A stretch of DNA of 64,000 nt from CAZEAP01 sp964510315 (GTDB lineage Bacteria; Planctomycetota; Brocadiia; SM23-32). A model generated the notes under the pieces. That model searched no databases. It was not told where the DNA came from and saw only the letters and a list, made by a program, of their open reading frames with translations. Position 1 is the stretch's first letter; every line of letters starts with the position of its first letter. The stretch covers positions 1-64,000 of the forward strand of contig CAZEAP010000007.1 of the NCBI GenBank assembly GCA_964510315.1, in the 5' to 3' direction. This document shows positions 9,175 through 17,745 of the stretch, in pieces. Position numbers and translations under genes: made by a program.

Positions 9175-9732
9175 GTGCCGCGTGCCGTCCACATCAAGCG
9201 AGGTAACGTCATCCGCTGGCGGGAGACGCTCTGGAAGGTGCTGGAGACCCAGCAGACCTCCATCGGCAAAAAAGGCGCCTACATACAGATGAAGCTTCAG
9301 AACCTGGAGGACGATCACACTGAGACGAGCCGATTCTCCTCCGGTGAGAACCTGGAGAAAGCATACACCGAAACCCGGCAGATGGAATACCTCTACGAAG
9401 ACGGTGTCAGCTACGTCTTCATGAACCCCGAGAGCGGCGCCCAGGTGCGGCTGGACGAAGGACAGGTCGCCCATGCACTCCCCTACATGGCCTACAACAC
9501 GCGAGTGGACGTCCTGTTCGCGGAAGGCCGCCCCATCGACGTAGAGCTGCCCGCCTCGGTCGTGCTCGAGGTGACCGAAACCCAGCCGGCCGTCCGGGGA
9601 GACACCGCCACCTCGGTCACCAAGCCCGCCGAGGTGGAAACCGGCCTGACGGTGAAAGTGCCCGGACACATCCGGGAGGGCGAGAAAATCCAGGTGGATA
9701 CCCGCACGGGGGAATTCCTCGGGAGGGCGTAG
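9175..9732 (+). CDS. efp: Elongation factor P, atypical tip loop
   Basis: This 185-residue protein has the three beta-barrel layout of EF-P, which frees ribosomes stalled on proline runs. Recognisable blocks are FSSGENLEKAYTETRQMEYLYEDG and the C-terminal barrel ending VPGHIREGEKIQVDTRTGEF, which is very typical. The tip loop that reaches the peptidyl-transferase centre reads QTSIGKKGAY instead of the usual PGKGxA, with Lys32 at the place of the modified lysine (E. coli Lys34). A modification enzyme is not encoded nearby. The start is GTG with AAAGAAAGG upstream. The next gene begins 18 bp downstream, so the two are probably co-transcribed. Confidence 0.95.
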   Translation: MPRAVHIKRGNVIRWRETLWKVLETQQTSIGKKGAYIQMKLQNLEDDHTETSRFSSGENLEKAYTETRQMEYLYEDGVSYVFMNPESGAQVRLDEGQVAHALPYMAYNTRVDVLFAEGRPIDVELPASVVLEVTETQPAVRGDTATSVTKPAEVETGLTVKVPGHIREGEKIQVDTRTGEFLGRA

Positions 9733-9750
9733 CACCGCTGAGGGGGAAAC

Positions 9751-11355
9751 ATGCAGCAGCAAGGCCCGGCGCAGCAGACTGGCTTCACCGACCTCTACGG
9801 CCGGCTGCAGACCGAGTTCGCCGACCAGCTCAGTGAGGAATCGGCCGTCTACGGCCGGGCCGGCCAGAACGTGCGGGAGGAGATCGTTCGCTGCGTCTGG
9901 TTCGGCGGCCATTATCCGGCCGACGGCTTGACCACCGACGACGGCCGGCGCATCGAGGTCTTATCGCCCGGATGGTGGAACGTGGAGGGCGGCCCCGATT
10001 TCGTCCGTGGTGAGTTTGCCCTCGAAGGCGCCGGACGGGTCGTCGGCGACGTAGAAGTCCACACGCTGGCCTCCGGATGGTACGCCCACGGCCATGACCG
10101 GCAGGCCGAATACAACGACGTGGCCCTCCACGTGGTGATGTGGAACGACTTGGGCAACGGCAACGGGACGGGCGGCAAAGGGGCCGAAACCGCCGTAAGG
10201 ACCCGGGACGGAAACATCGTGCCTCAACTGACCCTCAGCAGAGCCGTGGGACAGGACGTTCAGGAACTGGTGGAGTTGATCGGCGAGGAGGCGGAGCAAC
10301 TCCAGGAAGACTGGCACGGCGTAGAGGGACGGTACTGCGGGCGCGCCTACAAGAGCGGTGAGTTGTCCCCGGAGTGGATGGGTCGCCTGCTGGATGCCGC
10401 CGGCGACCACCGCATCCTCACAAAGGCATCCGCTCTGGGTAACCTGTTCGCCAATCACTCCCGGGAGCAACTGCTCTACGAGCGAGTGGCCGAGGCGCTG
10501 GGCTACAAGAACAACCGCATGCCTTTCATGCAGATGGCGGGGTTACTTCCGGCCCGGCTGCTGAGGGAGATTGTGCCGGCCGGAGCGCCGCGGGACGAGA
10601 AAAGGGACCGGTTGGAAGCGGCGTTTTTTGTGGTCTCCGGCCTTCTGCAGCGCAAGCCCCCCGAAGAGGACGACCCGGAGACGGCCGCCTATCGAGCGAA
10701 ACTGCAGCGGACGTGGGAGGATTTCGGGGAACCGCCCGTGCAGGCCAAACTTTCACCGGACCACTGGCAATTCGGCGGCACCCGACCCGTCAACTACCCC
10801 ACCCGGCGCATCGCCGCCCTCGCCGCCCTCTACGCCGACCAACTCCACAAGGGGCTCTTCTCCCACTTCCTCCGGTCGGTCGGCAGCGCGGAGGCCGAGC
10901 CCGGACGGAGGTTCGACGTGTGTCTTCGCGAGGACCTGCTGGAGACCTTCCAGCAGCTCGATCACCCCTACTGGTCCCATCGCTACACCTTCGGGGGGAA
11001 GAAGCTGCAGAAGCCCAGGGCGCTGGTCGGCCGGGAGAGGGCCACAACCATCGTGGTGAACGTGCTGTTGCCGATGCTGCTGGCTCACGCTCGCCTTGAG
11101 GAGGAAACGGGGTTGGCCGAACGGCTCCACGCGCTCTGGAGCGGTATGCCGAGGAGGCCGCAGAACACCGTGACCCGTCGGATGAGCCAGGTGATGTTCG
11201 GCAGCATCGAGGACGCCCGGGAAGTGGTCGACGCCGCCCGCCGCCAGCAGGGCCTCCACCAGATCTACCGCGACTGCTGTCGCACCGGCGACGGGTGCGA
11301 TCAGTGCCTGGTCTATCTGGCGCACAAGGCGGGAAGAACTCTCACGGACGCCTGA
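9751..11355 (+). CDS. DUF2851 family protein
   Basis: This 534-residue protein matches the DUF2851 family, best seen in the N-terminal block with GWWNVEGGPDF, GDVEVHT, SGWYAHGHDR and YNDVALHVVMWND. The acidic and His residues in that block resemble a nuclease-like fold, but no activity is established. The C-terminus has a Cys pair cluster (DCCRTGDGCDQCLVY) that could bind zinc. The family is common in Bacteroidota, Planctomycetota and related anaerobes. A GAGGGGGAA ribosome site precedes the ATG. It follows efp closely and ends 35 bp before the converging glycosyltransferase gene. Confidence 0.82.
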   Translation: MQQQGPAQQTGFTDLYGRLQTEFADQLSEESAVYGRAGQNVREEIVRCVWFGGHYPADGLTTDDGRRIEVLSPGWWNVEGGPDFVRGEFALEGAGRVVGDVEVHTLASGWYAHGHDRQAEYNDVALHVVMWNDLGNGNGTGGKGAETAVRTRDGNIVPQLTLSRAVGQDVQELVELIGEEAEQLQEDWHGVEGRYCGRAYKSGELSPEWMGRLLDAAGDHRILTKASALGNLFANHSREQLLYERVAEALGYKNNRMPFMQMAGLLPARLLREIVPAGAPRDEKRDRLEAAFFVVSGLLQRKPPEEDDPETAAYRAKLQRTWEDFGEPPVQAKLSPDHWQFGGTRPVNYPTRRIAALAALYADQLHKGLFSHFLRSVGSAEAEPGRRFDVCLREDLLETFQQLDHPYWSHRYTFGGKKLQKPRALVGRERATTIVVNVLLPMLLAHARLEEETGLAERLHALWSGMPRRPQNTVTRRMSQVMFGSIEDAREVVDAARRQQGLHQIYRDCCRTGDGCDQCLVYLAHKAGRTLTDA

Positions 11356-11390
11356 GTGCGGCGGTCGCGGGTCCCTCGGCCCGGGCCGCG

Positions 11391-12557
11391 CTACTCCTGC
11401 AGGAAGCCGACCGGTCGGTGGGCGCCCACCTCTCCGTTGAGGACGCGGTTATACACCTCCAGGGTGCGCTCGGCGAGCACGTCGGGGTTGAACTCCCCCA
11501 CCACACGTTCCCTCCCCCTTTCGGCGAGTGTGCGCGCCTGCCGGGGGTTATCGGCCAGTTGCAGAATGCCCTCGGCGAGTGCCAGCGGCTCCCGCACCGG
11601 CACGACGATGCCCGTCACCCCCGGCAGGACGGCTTCCCGCACGCCGCCGGCGTCGGTGGCCACGATGGGACAGCCGGCCGCCGCCGCCTCCAGCAGCGTG
11701 CTGCAGAGCCCCTCCTCGGAGCTGCTGAGGGCGAAGACGTCGAATATCTTCATCAGGCGCGGCACGTCCCGCCGGAACCCCGTCAGCACCAGCCGGTCCG
11801 CCATGTGCAGGGAGCGGGCCCGGGCCTGAATCTCCTCCCGCCTGGGTCCCTCTCCCACAACGACCAACCACGTCTCGGGGATGCGCTCACGCACCACCCG
11901 CGCGGCCTCCAGCAGGTTGCGGTGGTCCTTATGGCCCACAAGGGCCGCCACGTTGCCGACGAGGAAGGCGTCCCCCGGTATGCCCAGCTCTTCCCGCAGG
12001 GCAGGGTCGGGCTCCACGCCCAGGAACCTCTCCGGGTTGGTCACGGAGCGCACCACGAAGACGCGCCATTCGGGCACGCCGGCCTCGATGAGGGTTTCTT
12101 TCACGCGGTTGCTGATGGCAATGTATGCATCCACCCCCAGGCGGTACTTCAGCCTGCCCGCGCCCCAGAGAGACCGGCCCACGGGGTACTCGATGCGGCG
12201 GTGGGCGACCACTCTGCAGCGCGCCCCCCAGAGATGGGCGGCGAGCTGGTTGAGCGACTGAGCGTGGGCGGTGTGGCTGTGGAGGATGTTGAACCCTTCC
12301 TTCCGGGCGAGGCGCGCGATGCGGCCGGCGGCGGGTATGTCGATCTCCCCCCGCATCGGCGTCTCCCACACCGGCACCCCGGCCGCCCGGAACCGCCGGA
12401 CCGCCGGGGATGAAGGCTGCAGAACCGACGCCGTCTGGAAGGAGCGCTCCCGCAGGCCCCTGGCCAGGTAGAGCATCTGCTGTTCGCCCCCGCGCCAGCT
12501 CTTCTGTTCGTCCACGTGCAGGGGCCGCGGCCGGACGTCGCTCCGCTCCATGGGCAT
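11391..12557 (-). CDS. Glycosyltransferase, GT4-like (GT-B fold)
   Basis: This 388-residue protein has the GT-B layout of family 4 glycosyltransferases. The N-terminal acceptor domain holds WRGGEQQMLYLARGL and ILHSHTAHAQSLNQLA, and the C-terminal donor domain has GNVAALVGHKDH, then the ExxxxxxxE-type site SSSEEGLCSTLLEAAAAG followed by PIVATDAGG. It probably moves an activated sugar to a lipid or polysaccharide acceptor; the sugar cannot be told. I start it at 12557, two bases after the purH stop, so it is likely read through from purH. An internal ATG at 12551 is also possible. The long open frame upstream of this start is only a purH shadow. Confidence 0.88.
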   Translation of the reverse strand: MPMERSDVRPRPLHVDEQKSWRGGEQQMLYLARGLRERSFQTASVLQPSSPAVRRFRAAGVPVWETPMRGEIDIPAAGRIARLARKEGFNILHSHTAHAQSLNQLAAHLWGARCRVVAHRRIEYPVGRSLWGAGRLKYRLGVDAYIAISNRVKETLIEAGVPEWRVFVVRSVTNPERFLGVEPDPALREELGIPGDAFLVGNVAALVGHKDHRNLLEAARVVRERIPETWLVVVGEGPRREEIQARARSLHMADRLVLTGFRRDVPRLMKIFDVFALSSSEEGLCSTLLEAAAAGCPIVATDAGGVREAVLPGVTGIVVPVREPLALAEGILQLADNPRQARTLAERGRERVVGEFNPDVLAERTLEVYNRVLNGEVGAHRPVGFLQE

Positions 12558-12559
12558 GC

Positions 12560-14134
12560 CTAACAACGCAAGTGTCGGGTCGGCGTGAGCAGCAGCGCCA
12601 GGCCCAGCCGGTCGGCCGCCCCGGCCGCGGCCTCGGATTCGCCGGAAGTTTTCGGCCCGAGGATGCACTCGATCCCGGCCTCTGCGGCCCGGCGGATCAC
12701 CTCCGGTCCGTCCTCCACGTCGATGGCCAGCACGGCGCTCGGTGGCATCTCGGCGACGTGGCGGCGGGCGGCATGGAGGGCCTCCAACGCACTTCTCTGC
12801 CCGGACCCCACCCCTAAAACGGCTTCGTTGTGGGCGATCACCGCCGCCGCGCTGCGGCTGTGTTTGCAGCAGAGGAAGGCAACTTCGATGTCCTGCATCT
12901 GCTGTTGGGTGGCTTTCTTCTCGGTGACCGTTTCGATCCGTTCGGGGGTGAATCCCAGCAGGTCCCTGTCCTGCAGAAGCAGTCCGCCGACCACTCGCTT
13001 CATGTCCTTCGCCCTTTCGTCCACCGAGCACCAGGCCAGCGGGGGGGCTTGGAAGACCCGCATGCCGGCGCCCCACTCCGCGTTTGAACGCAGGCCGGCG
13101 AGGGCGTCGGAATTGAACCCGGGTGCGGCCAGCAGGCCCGGCGTGTGGGCCCGGGAGGCCAGAACTTCCGCCGTCGCGACGTCCAGTCCCCTGTTGAGCA
13201 CCACCGCGAGGCCGGCGAGGTCGGGCGGCGCGCCCGCGAATGCCTTCCTGCAGGAGCGCGACAGGGCGGAAGCCAGGGCCGCACCGCAGGGATTGCCCCG
13301 CAGCAGCAGTAGAGTGGCCGGCCTGTCGAATTCCTTCCCCAGCTCTATGCCGGCGTTCAGGTCCAGCACGTGGGCCAGTGAGGGCTTCGGGCCCAGAATC
13401 TGCTCCGTGGCGCTGGCGGAGCATTCCTCCACCCGGCGTTCGGTATAGAAGGCGGCGGACTGATGGGGGTTTTCGCCGAAGGCCAGGTCACGCTTCCTGA
13501 CGAATTCCAGGATAAGCTGCTCCAGGCTGGTCCCTTCCTCGCCGTGGATGCCGGCCAGGTGGCGGCTGATGGCCGTGTCGTAGTGTGCGGTGTGCCGGAA
13601 GGCACCCAGCGCCAGCCGGAAGTGTGTCTCCTCGGTGAGGTGGGCGTCATTCTGCTCGAGTTCTTCGGCCACCCCTTCGTAGGAGGCCGGGTTGGTGACC
13701 ACCGCTACGTGGGTGTAATTCTTGGCGGCGGAGCGGATGAGGGTGGGTCCGGCGATGTCGATGTCCTCCACGGCCCGCATCAGCTCCCGGCCCGGCCCTG
13801 AGATCACGTCCACAAAGGGCAAAAGATTGACCACCACCATGTCGATGGTGCGGATTCCCAGCTCCTCCAGCTCCCGCAGGTCCTCCTCTTCCTCTCTGCG
13901 CACCAGGACGCCTCCGGTCACTTTCGGATGGAGGGCCCGCAGCCCACCGTCCAGTATCTCGGGGAAACCGGTGTAGTCGGAGACGTCGGTCACTTCCAGC
14001 CCGCCTTCCCTCAGGAGGCGGGCCGTGCCGCCGGTGGCCAGCATGTCGATGCCCAGGGCGCCCAGCCGGTCGGCGAACTCGGGCAGGCCCGTCTTGTCCG
14101 CAACGCTGATCAGGGCCGTGCGTACGTGCGCCAT
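12560..14134 (-). CDS. purH: PurH-like bifunctional AICAR formyltransferase / IMP cyclohydrolase with degenerate formyltransferase site
   Basis: At 524 residues it has the full PurH length. The N-terminal IMP cyclohydrolase part is good: ALISVADKTGLPEFA, LATGGTARLL, FPEILDGGLRALHPKVTGG and VVNLLPF. The C-terminal formyltransferase part starts normally (FGENPHQSAAFY), but the catalytic KHxNPCG motif reads RGNPCG at 279-284, so the usual Lys-His pair is gone. The usual SAFGG motif is missing, KSNAI reads RSAAA, GAGQMSR reads GSGQRSA, and the SDAFFPF block is replaced. The cyclohydrolase step is expected to work; the formyl transfer step is doubtful. It lies in a minus-strand run with the genes on both sides. 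Confidence 0.85.
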   Translation of the reverse strand: MAHVRTALISVADKTGLPEFADRLGALGIDMLATGGTARLLREGGLEVTDVSDYTGFPEILDGGLRALHPKVTGGVLVRREEEEDLRELEELGIRTIDMVVVNLLPFVDVISGPGRELMRAVEDIDIAGPTLIRSAAKNYTHVAVVTNPASYEGVAEELEQNDAHLTEETHFRLALGAFRHTAHYDTAISRHLAGIHGEEGTSLEQLILEFVRKRDLAFGENPHQSAAFYTERRVEECSASATEQILGPKPSLAHVLDLNAGIELGKEFDRPATLLLLRGNPCGAALASALSRSCRKAFAGAPPDLAGLAVVLNRGLDVATAEVLASRAHTPGLLAAPGFNSDALAGLRSNAEWGAGMRVFQAPPLAWCSVDERAKDMKRVVGGLLLQDRDLLGFTPERIETVTEKKATQQQMQDIEVAFLCCKHSRSAAAVIAHNEAVLGVGSGQRSALEALHAARRHVAEMPPSAVLAIDVEDGPEVIRRAAEAGIECILGPKTSGESEAAAGAADRLGLALLLTPTRHLRC

Positions 14135-14147
14135 TGCTGATCTCCTT

Positions 14148-14798
14148 CTACGGACGCTGTGAGGCGGTCAGGAACGGGTTGTGCCGCTTCTCCTGACCCA
14201 CGGTGGTCTTTGGACCGTGGCCGGGCCATACCTCGGTGCTGTCCGGGAGGGCGTAGACCTTCCGGCGTATTGAATCCCGCAGAGCGTCCACGTCGCCGCC
14301 GGGCAGGTCCACCCGCCCCACCCCCCGGCGGAACAGGAGGTCGCCGCAGAAAAGCTGCGGCGGCTCCTCCTCCCGGCTCAGCAGGGAGATTGAGCCGGGT
14401 GTGTGGCCCGGAGTGTCCAGCACTTCCAGGCGGATGTCCCCCGCTTCCAAACATTGACCCTCCTCCAGCAGGATGTCCGGCGGGGGGCTTTCGGCACTCA
14501 GGCCGAAGGCGTCCGCGAGGTTCTGCGCTCCGTCCCTCAGCGCGGGCGCTTCGCTGCTGCCGATGCAGAGATCGGCCTCCGGGAAGGCCCGGCACAGCTC
14601 CCGGTTGGCCGCGATGTGGTCGGCGTGGGCGTGGGTGTTGACGATGAAGCGCGGCTCCAGCTCCTCCGAGCGGCACCGGGATACAATCCGTTCCGCTCCG
14701 CCCCCGGGATCGATGATGAATCCGGTGCGGGCGGCCCGATCGATCACCAGGTAGGCATTGGTCGTGAGGGGGCCGACTTCGAGACGGAGCACTTTCAC
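14148..14798 (-). CDS. Metallo-beta-lactamase-fold hydrolase, glyoxalase II-like
   Basis: This 216-residue protein has the complete metal site of the fold: THAHADHI (HxHxDH), DTPGHTPGSISL, CGDLLF and the final GHGPKTT. The short length, without the extra C-terminal domain of true hydroxyacylglutathione hydrolases, fits the YcbL/GloB-like subgroup that cleaves thioesters or related small substrates. There is no signal peptide. It sits between the NDK-like gene (6-bp gap) and purH (13-bp gap), so it is almost certainly co-transcribed, but this context does not name its substrate. Confidence 0.88.
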   Translation of the reverse strand: MKVLRLEVGPLTTNAYLVIDRAARTGFIIDPGGGAERIVSRCRSEELEPRFIVNTHAHADHIAANRELCRAFPEADLCIGSSEAPALRDGAQNLADAFGLSAESPPPDILLEEGQCLEAGDIRLEVLDTPGHTPGSISLLSREEEPPQLFCGDLLFRRGVGRVDLPGGDVDALRDSIRRKVYALPDSTEVWPGHGPKTTVGQEKRHNPFLTASQRP

Positions 14799-14804
14799 CT
14801 TGGC

Positions 14805-16241
14805 TTACTCCGGGCCGTAGAACTCCGTGACCACTTTCTCCACGTCGCAGGGCCGGCTCTCCTCCCGGTCGGGGGTGGGCATTCCCAGAACGCGGCGTTC
14901 CTTGAGGGGGTCCTCTTCGGGGTCGCTGGCGTGCGCCCGGTTCTGCAAAACGTTCTGGCCGTAGACCTCGCGCAGCGCCTTCAGCCGCTTCCGGATGATC
15001 TCCAGGGCATCCTCCCCGGAGTAGAGCAGTGCCATGCAATGGGTTTCTTCGCGGCGTTGCAGCGGCTCGCCGGTCTCGGGCTCTTTGCCCGTCATGTAGC
15101 GGATCAGTTCGTCGAATTCGGCACGGGCGTTCAGGTCCTTCAACTCCTCGGCCACCGCCTGATAGACGGATTCCGGAGGGCGGAGGTGGTCGAGCCGCCG
15201 GCCGAGTTCCTCGTATACGCGCTCCACCACGTGGGTCTTGACTTCTCCGGGTCCCGGTTCTGTGCAGAACAGGTTTTCGGCGCGTTGTGCCGCGGCCAGG
15301 GCCGCTTCAGGCTGGAGCGAGGTCTCCGGGGCGGCGCCCATTTCCTCCGCCGCCTGGCGGCCCAGCAGGCGGGCCCTGTCCACGATGATCCGTGCTCTCT
15401 CGGCGACCATCCCCTTCAGTTGCTCCCGGAACTGGTCCAGCTTTGCGCTGTAGAACTCCTTGGCCTCCTCCACGCTCAGCTCCAGGACCTTGATGGCGGT
15501 TATGAACATGCCGGTGCGGGAGAAGAAGTCTATCAGGTTGCCGGGCAGGGGGTTGCGGTGTCGGAAGCTCTCCGGCTTCAGCACCACCATCGAGGTCTCG
15601 ATCTCGCGGGGGTCGACCCTGTCGAGGGCGTCCAACACGAATCCGCCGTCGCTGTAGGCGTGGTTCCGGAACAGCTTCAGGTGGGCCTCGTTCATCTCAG
15701 GGGTGATGCCGGTGAGGACGCCGGGCTCGAAGAACTCGTTGCGCAGTTCCTGGAGGTCGGCCTCCTGGAGTTTCTCGTACTTCCGGAGGAGCTGTTTGCG
15801 GTCACGGTATCGCGGGTCCTCGACGACCCGCTCCCGCCTCTCCCGGAAGTAGTCTCCGAAGGTGCCCCGGACGTTGTCGCCCTGGACGTGCTGGCTGATG
15901 TGGCCGACGGCGTCGGCGATGTCCTCCACGGCATTGGGGCCGCGGAACACCAGCAGGGCCATGCGGTTGGAGATCTCCCGGACGTTCGGCTTGCCGAAGT
16001 TCTCCACCACGTACTCGATCAGCAGCTTCTGGAACCCCAGAGGGGTCTGGCGTCCGGAAGGATCGTAGATGGCGTCGCAGTAGCGTTCGATGAACTCAAG
16101 GTCCGGCCCGGGAGCATACATACGGGCCGCAACCAGCTTCACGTTGGCCCACAGCAGGCGGGCCAGGATGCCACCCGTGCGGCTCTTGTGCAGGCTGTAG
16201 GGGGTGACCAGAGCATAAGCCAGTTCTGCGCCGTCCGCCAT
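14805..16241 (-). CDS. Tandem nucleoside-diphosphate-kinase-like protein
   Basis: This is a 478-residue protein with two NDK-fold regions. The first opens with AYALVTPYSLHKSRTGG (compare TLVIVKPDAV in NDK) and ends with DNVRGTFGDYF, but shows no catalytic His motif. The second opens with TSMVVLKPESFRHRN, near residue 230, and near the C-terminus carries QNRAHASDPEEDP, close to the NDK active-site motif NxIHGSDSxE, so the phospho-His is likely present only there. Between them are charged helical inserts. Usual NDK is about 140 residues. I chose the ATG at 16241 because conserved sequence starts right after it; the frame is open 47 codons further up. It is the first gene of the purH operon. Confidence 0.7.
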   Translation of the reverse strand: MADGAELAYALVTPYSLHKSRTGGILARLLWANVKLVAARMYAPGPDLEFIERYCDAIYDPSGRQTPLGFQKLLIEYVVENFGKPNVREISNRMALLVFRGPNAVEDIADAVGHISQHVQGDNVRGTFGDYFRERRERVVEDPRYRDRKQLLRKYEKLQEADLQELRNEFFEPGVLTGITPEMNEAHLKLFRNHAYSDGGFVLDALDRVDPREIETSMVVLKPESFRHRNPLPGNLIDFFSRTGMFITAIKVLELSVEEAKEFYSAKLDQFREQLKGMVAERARIIVDRARLLGRQAAEEMGAAPETSLQPEAALAAAQRAENLFCTEPGPGEVKTHVVERVYEELGRRLDHLRPPESVYQAVAEELKDLNARAEFDELIRYMTGKEPETGEPLQRREETHCMALLYSGEDALEIIRKRLKALREVYGQNVLQNRAHASDPEEDPLKERRVLGMPTPDREESRPCDVEKVVTEFYGPE

Positions 16242-16302
16242 GTGGATAGACTCGCCAAAGACAGGGCTGTAGAGGAACCTCCGACCCTCTTCTGAGCCTC
16301 GC

Positions 16303-16331
16303 AATATAGCAGAGGCCCGTCGCCGCTGCAA
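16303..16331 (-). promoter_or_regulatory. Candidate sigma-70 promoter for the NDK-like/purH operon
   Basis: Read on the minus strand, TTGCAG (16331-16326) and TATATT (16308-16303, five of six) are 17 nt apart, about 60 nt upstream of the chosen start at 16241. A MITE-like element begins 10 bp further upstream. Confidence 0.45.
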
Positions 16332-16340
16332 GCAGGCGCT

Positions 16341-16584
16341 CCCCTGAGTCATCCCCGGTGGGCCTTCAACATCGCGTTTCACCGTGCCGGGGCGAGCGGT
16401 GCGGGGCGGCTTCTGGACTGCGGTGGCTTGCCACCGCTTTGCCCTTGGCGAGGCTTGCCTCGCAACTCTGCCCCATCCGGCGGCATGGACGCTGACGGCA
16501 TACGGCCATCCCGGTCCGGCCCTGAGGGGTCCCTTTGCGGCCGGCCGGAGAGAAGCTCCCTAAAACTGGGGATGACTCAAGGGG
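16341..16584. mobile_element. MITE-like 244-bp non-coding element with terminal inverted repeats
   Basis: CCCCTGAGTCATCCCC at 16341-16356 is matched in reverse complement by GGGGATGACTCAAGGGG at 16568-16584, with a single extra base. The interior has no credible gene but holds two perfect hairpins: 16420-16437 (GCGGTGGC/GCCACCGC) and 16448-16463 (GCGAGGC/GCCTCGC). Small size, terminal inverted repeats and no transposase fit a miniature inverted-repeat element or a structured repeat. I saw no clear target-site duplication. Confidence 0.5.
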
Positions 16585-16659
16585 CCGGGCACCGGATTCG
16601 TTTGGCTCATCATGCCTCCGGGCGATAGAATGGGGCCGGGTTTCACCGAGGGTTCCGCC

Positions 16660-16995
16660 GTGCCGCTGCACCTGAACATACTTAGCCTGGCTCTGCTGGG
16701 CACGATGGCGGTCGCCTACAGCCGACAGCGCGGGTTCGTGCTGGGGTTTTGCGGGCTGCTGTTCTATCCGGTGGCGACCCTGGCGACGCTGGCGGTCTAC
16801 TGGACCCTCAGTCCGCTTCTGGCTCTCCTGGTTTTGGCCTTCGCTCTTGGTCTTCCATTGCTGGGGTTGCTGCTTTTCGGGGTGGACCGGCTCTTCGCCC
16901 CGTTCTGTCTGGAGATGACTTACGCCACCGTGGTCTGTTGGATTCTCTGGCCGATTCTGGTGCTGGCGGGCTTCGTGGGTCTGCTGTTCCACTGA
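16660..16995 (+). CDS. Small integral membrane protein of unknown function
   Basis: This 111-residue protein is almost wholly hydrophobic, with about four predicted membrane segments: ILSLALLGTMAVAYS, GLLFYPVATLATLAVYW, LALLVLAFALGLPLLGLLL and WILWPILVLAGFVGLLF. No family motif is recognised. The GTG at 16660 has GAGG about 9 nt upstream; an ATG at 16630 would add ten polar residues. It lies just before the Rnf promoter, in the same direction, and could be an unrelated short gene. Coding is likely because the hydrophobic pattern is regular and absent from the other frames. Confidence 0.5.
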   Translation: MPLHLNILSLALLGTMAVAYSRQRGFVLGFCGLLFYPVATLATLAVYWTLSPLLALLVLAFALGLPLLGLLLFGVDRLFAPFCLEMTYATVVCWILWPILVLAGFVGLLFH

Positions 16996-17007
16996 CGCTC
17001 CGGTTGC

Positions 17008-17036
17008 TTGAGAAGCTTCGGGGGGTTTGCTATAGT
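17008..17036 (+). promoter_or_regulatory. Strong candidate sigma-70 promoter for rnfEA
   Basis: TTGAGA (17008-17013) and TATAGT (17031-17036) each match five of six consensus bases and are exactly 17 nt apart. They are about 78 nt upstream of the rnfE start, making this one of the best promoter matches in the window. Confidence 0.6.
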
Positions 17037-17113
17037 TAACGGTTCTTTTGTCAGCAGGCGCCTCAGACGCCCCGCGCGCCCCCGCGGCAAGGACGTCTCA
17101 CCGGGAGGCCGAT

Positions 17114-17734
17114 GTGGCACAAACCACGCTGCGAGAAGAATTTAGCAAGGGCATAGTCGCCCGGAACGCCGTCTTCGTTCTGGCGGTGGGGCTCTGCCCA
17201 ACGCTGGCGGTGAGCACCTCCCTGAAGAACGCGGTCGCCATGGGGATGGCCGTGATCTTCGTGGTGGTGTGTGCCAACACCCTGGTCTCGCTCCTGCGGC
17301 GGTTCATCCCCCGGGAGGTGCGCATCCCGTGTTTCATCGTGATCATCGGCTCCTTCGTGACGATGGTTGACATCTACTTCGCGGGGGCCCTCCGGCCGGA
17401 GATATACGCCAGCCTGGGCATATTCATCCCCCTCATCGTGGTGAACTGCGCCATTCTCTACCGGGCCGAGTCCTTTGCCTACAGCAACGGCATCGTGCGT
17501 TCCCTCCTGGACGGTCTGGGCATCGGGTTGGGTTTCGCCCTGGCGATCTCGCTGGTGGCGGGCGTTCGGGAGATACTCGGCGGCGGCACGATCTGGGGCT
17601 ACCCCTGGCTGCCGGTCTCCTGGTCATTCCGCTACGTGCCGGCGGCCATCCTGCTCCAGGCGCCGGGTGCTTTCCTGGTGCTCGGGCTGCTGATGGCCCT
17701 GTTCAGGTGGGTCGGTGCGAAAACTTCCTCTTAG
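17114..17734 (+). CDS. rnfE: Rnf complex subunit E
   Basis: This 206-residue inner-membrane protein belongs to the RnfE/NqrD family, one of the two related six-helix subunits that form the core of the Rnf complex, which couples ferredoxin:NAD electron flow to Na+ or H+ pumping. Family blocks are NAVFVLAVGLCPTLAVSTSLKNA, IPLIVVNCAILYRAE and SLLDGLGIGLGFALAIS. The NC in the mid-membrane segment is the conserved Cys that ligates the iron-sulfur site between subunits A and E. GTG at 17114 is preferred, with GGGAGG five bases upstream. RnfA follows 11 bp later. Confidence 0.94.
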   Translation: MAQTTLREEFSKGIVARNAVFVLAVGLCPTLAVSTSLKNAVAMGMAVIFVVVCANTLVSLLRRFIPREVRIPCFIVIIGSFVTMVDIYFAGALRPEIYASLGIFIPLIVVNCAILYRAESFAYSNGIVRSLLDGLGIGLGFALAISLVAGVREILGGGTIWGYPWLPVSWSFRYVPAAILLQAPGAFLVLGLLMALFRWVGAKTSS

Positions 17735-17745
17735 CCGACGAGACC

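Noticed and set aside
11391..13424. A 677-residue minus-strand version of the glycosyltransferase
   Set aside because: Its first 290 or so residues are read out of frame through purH; the real protein starts near 12557.
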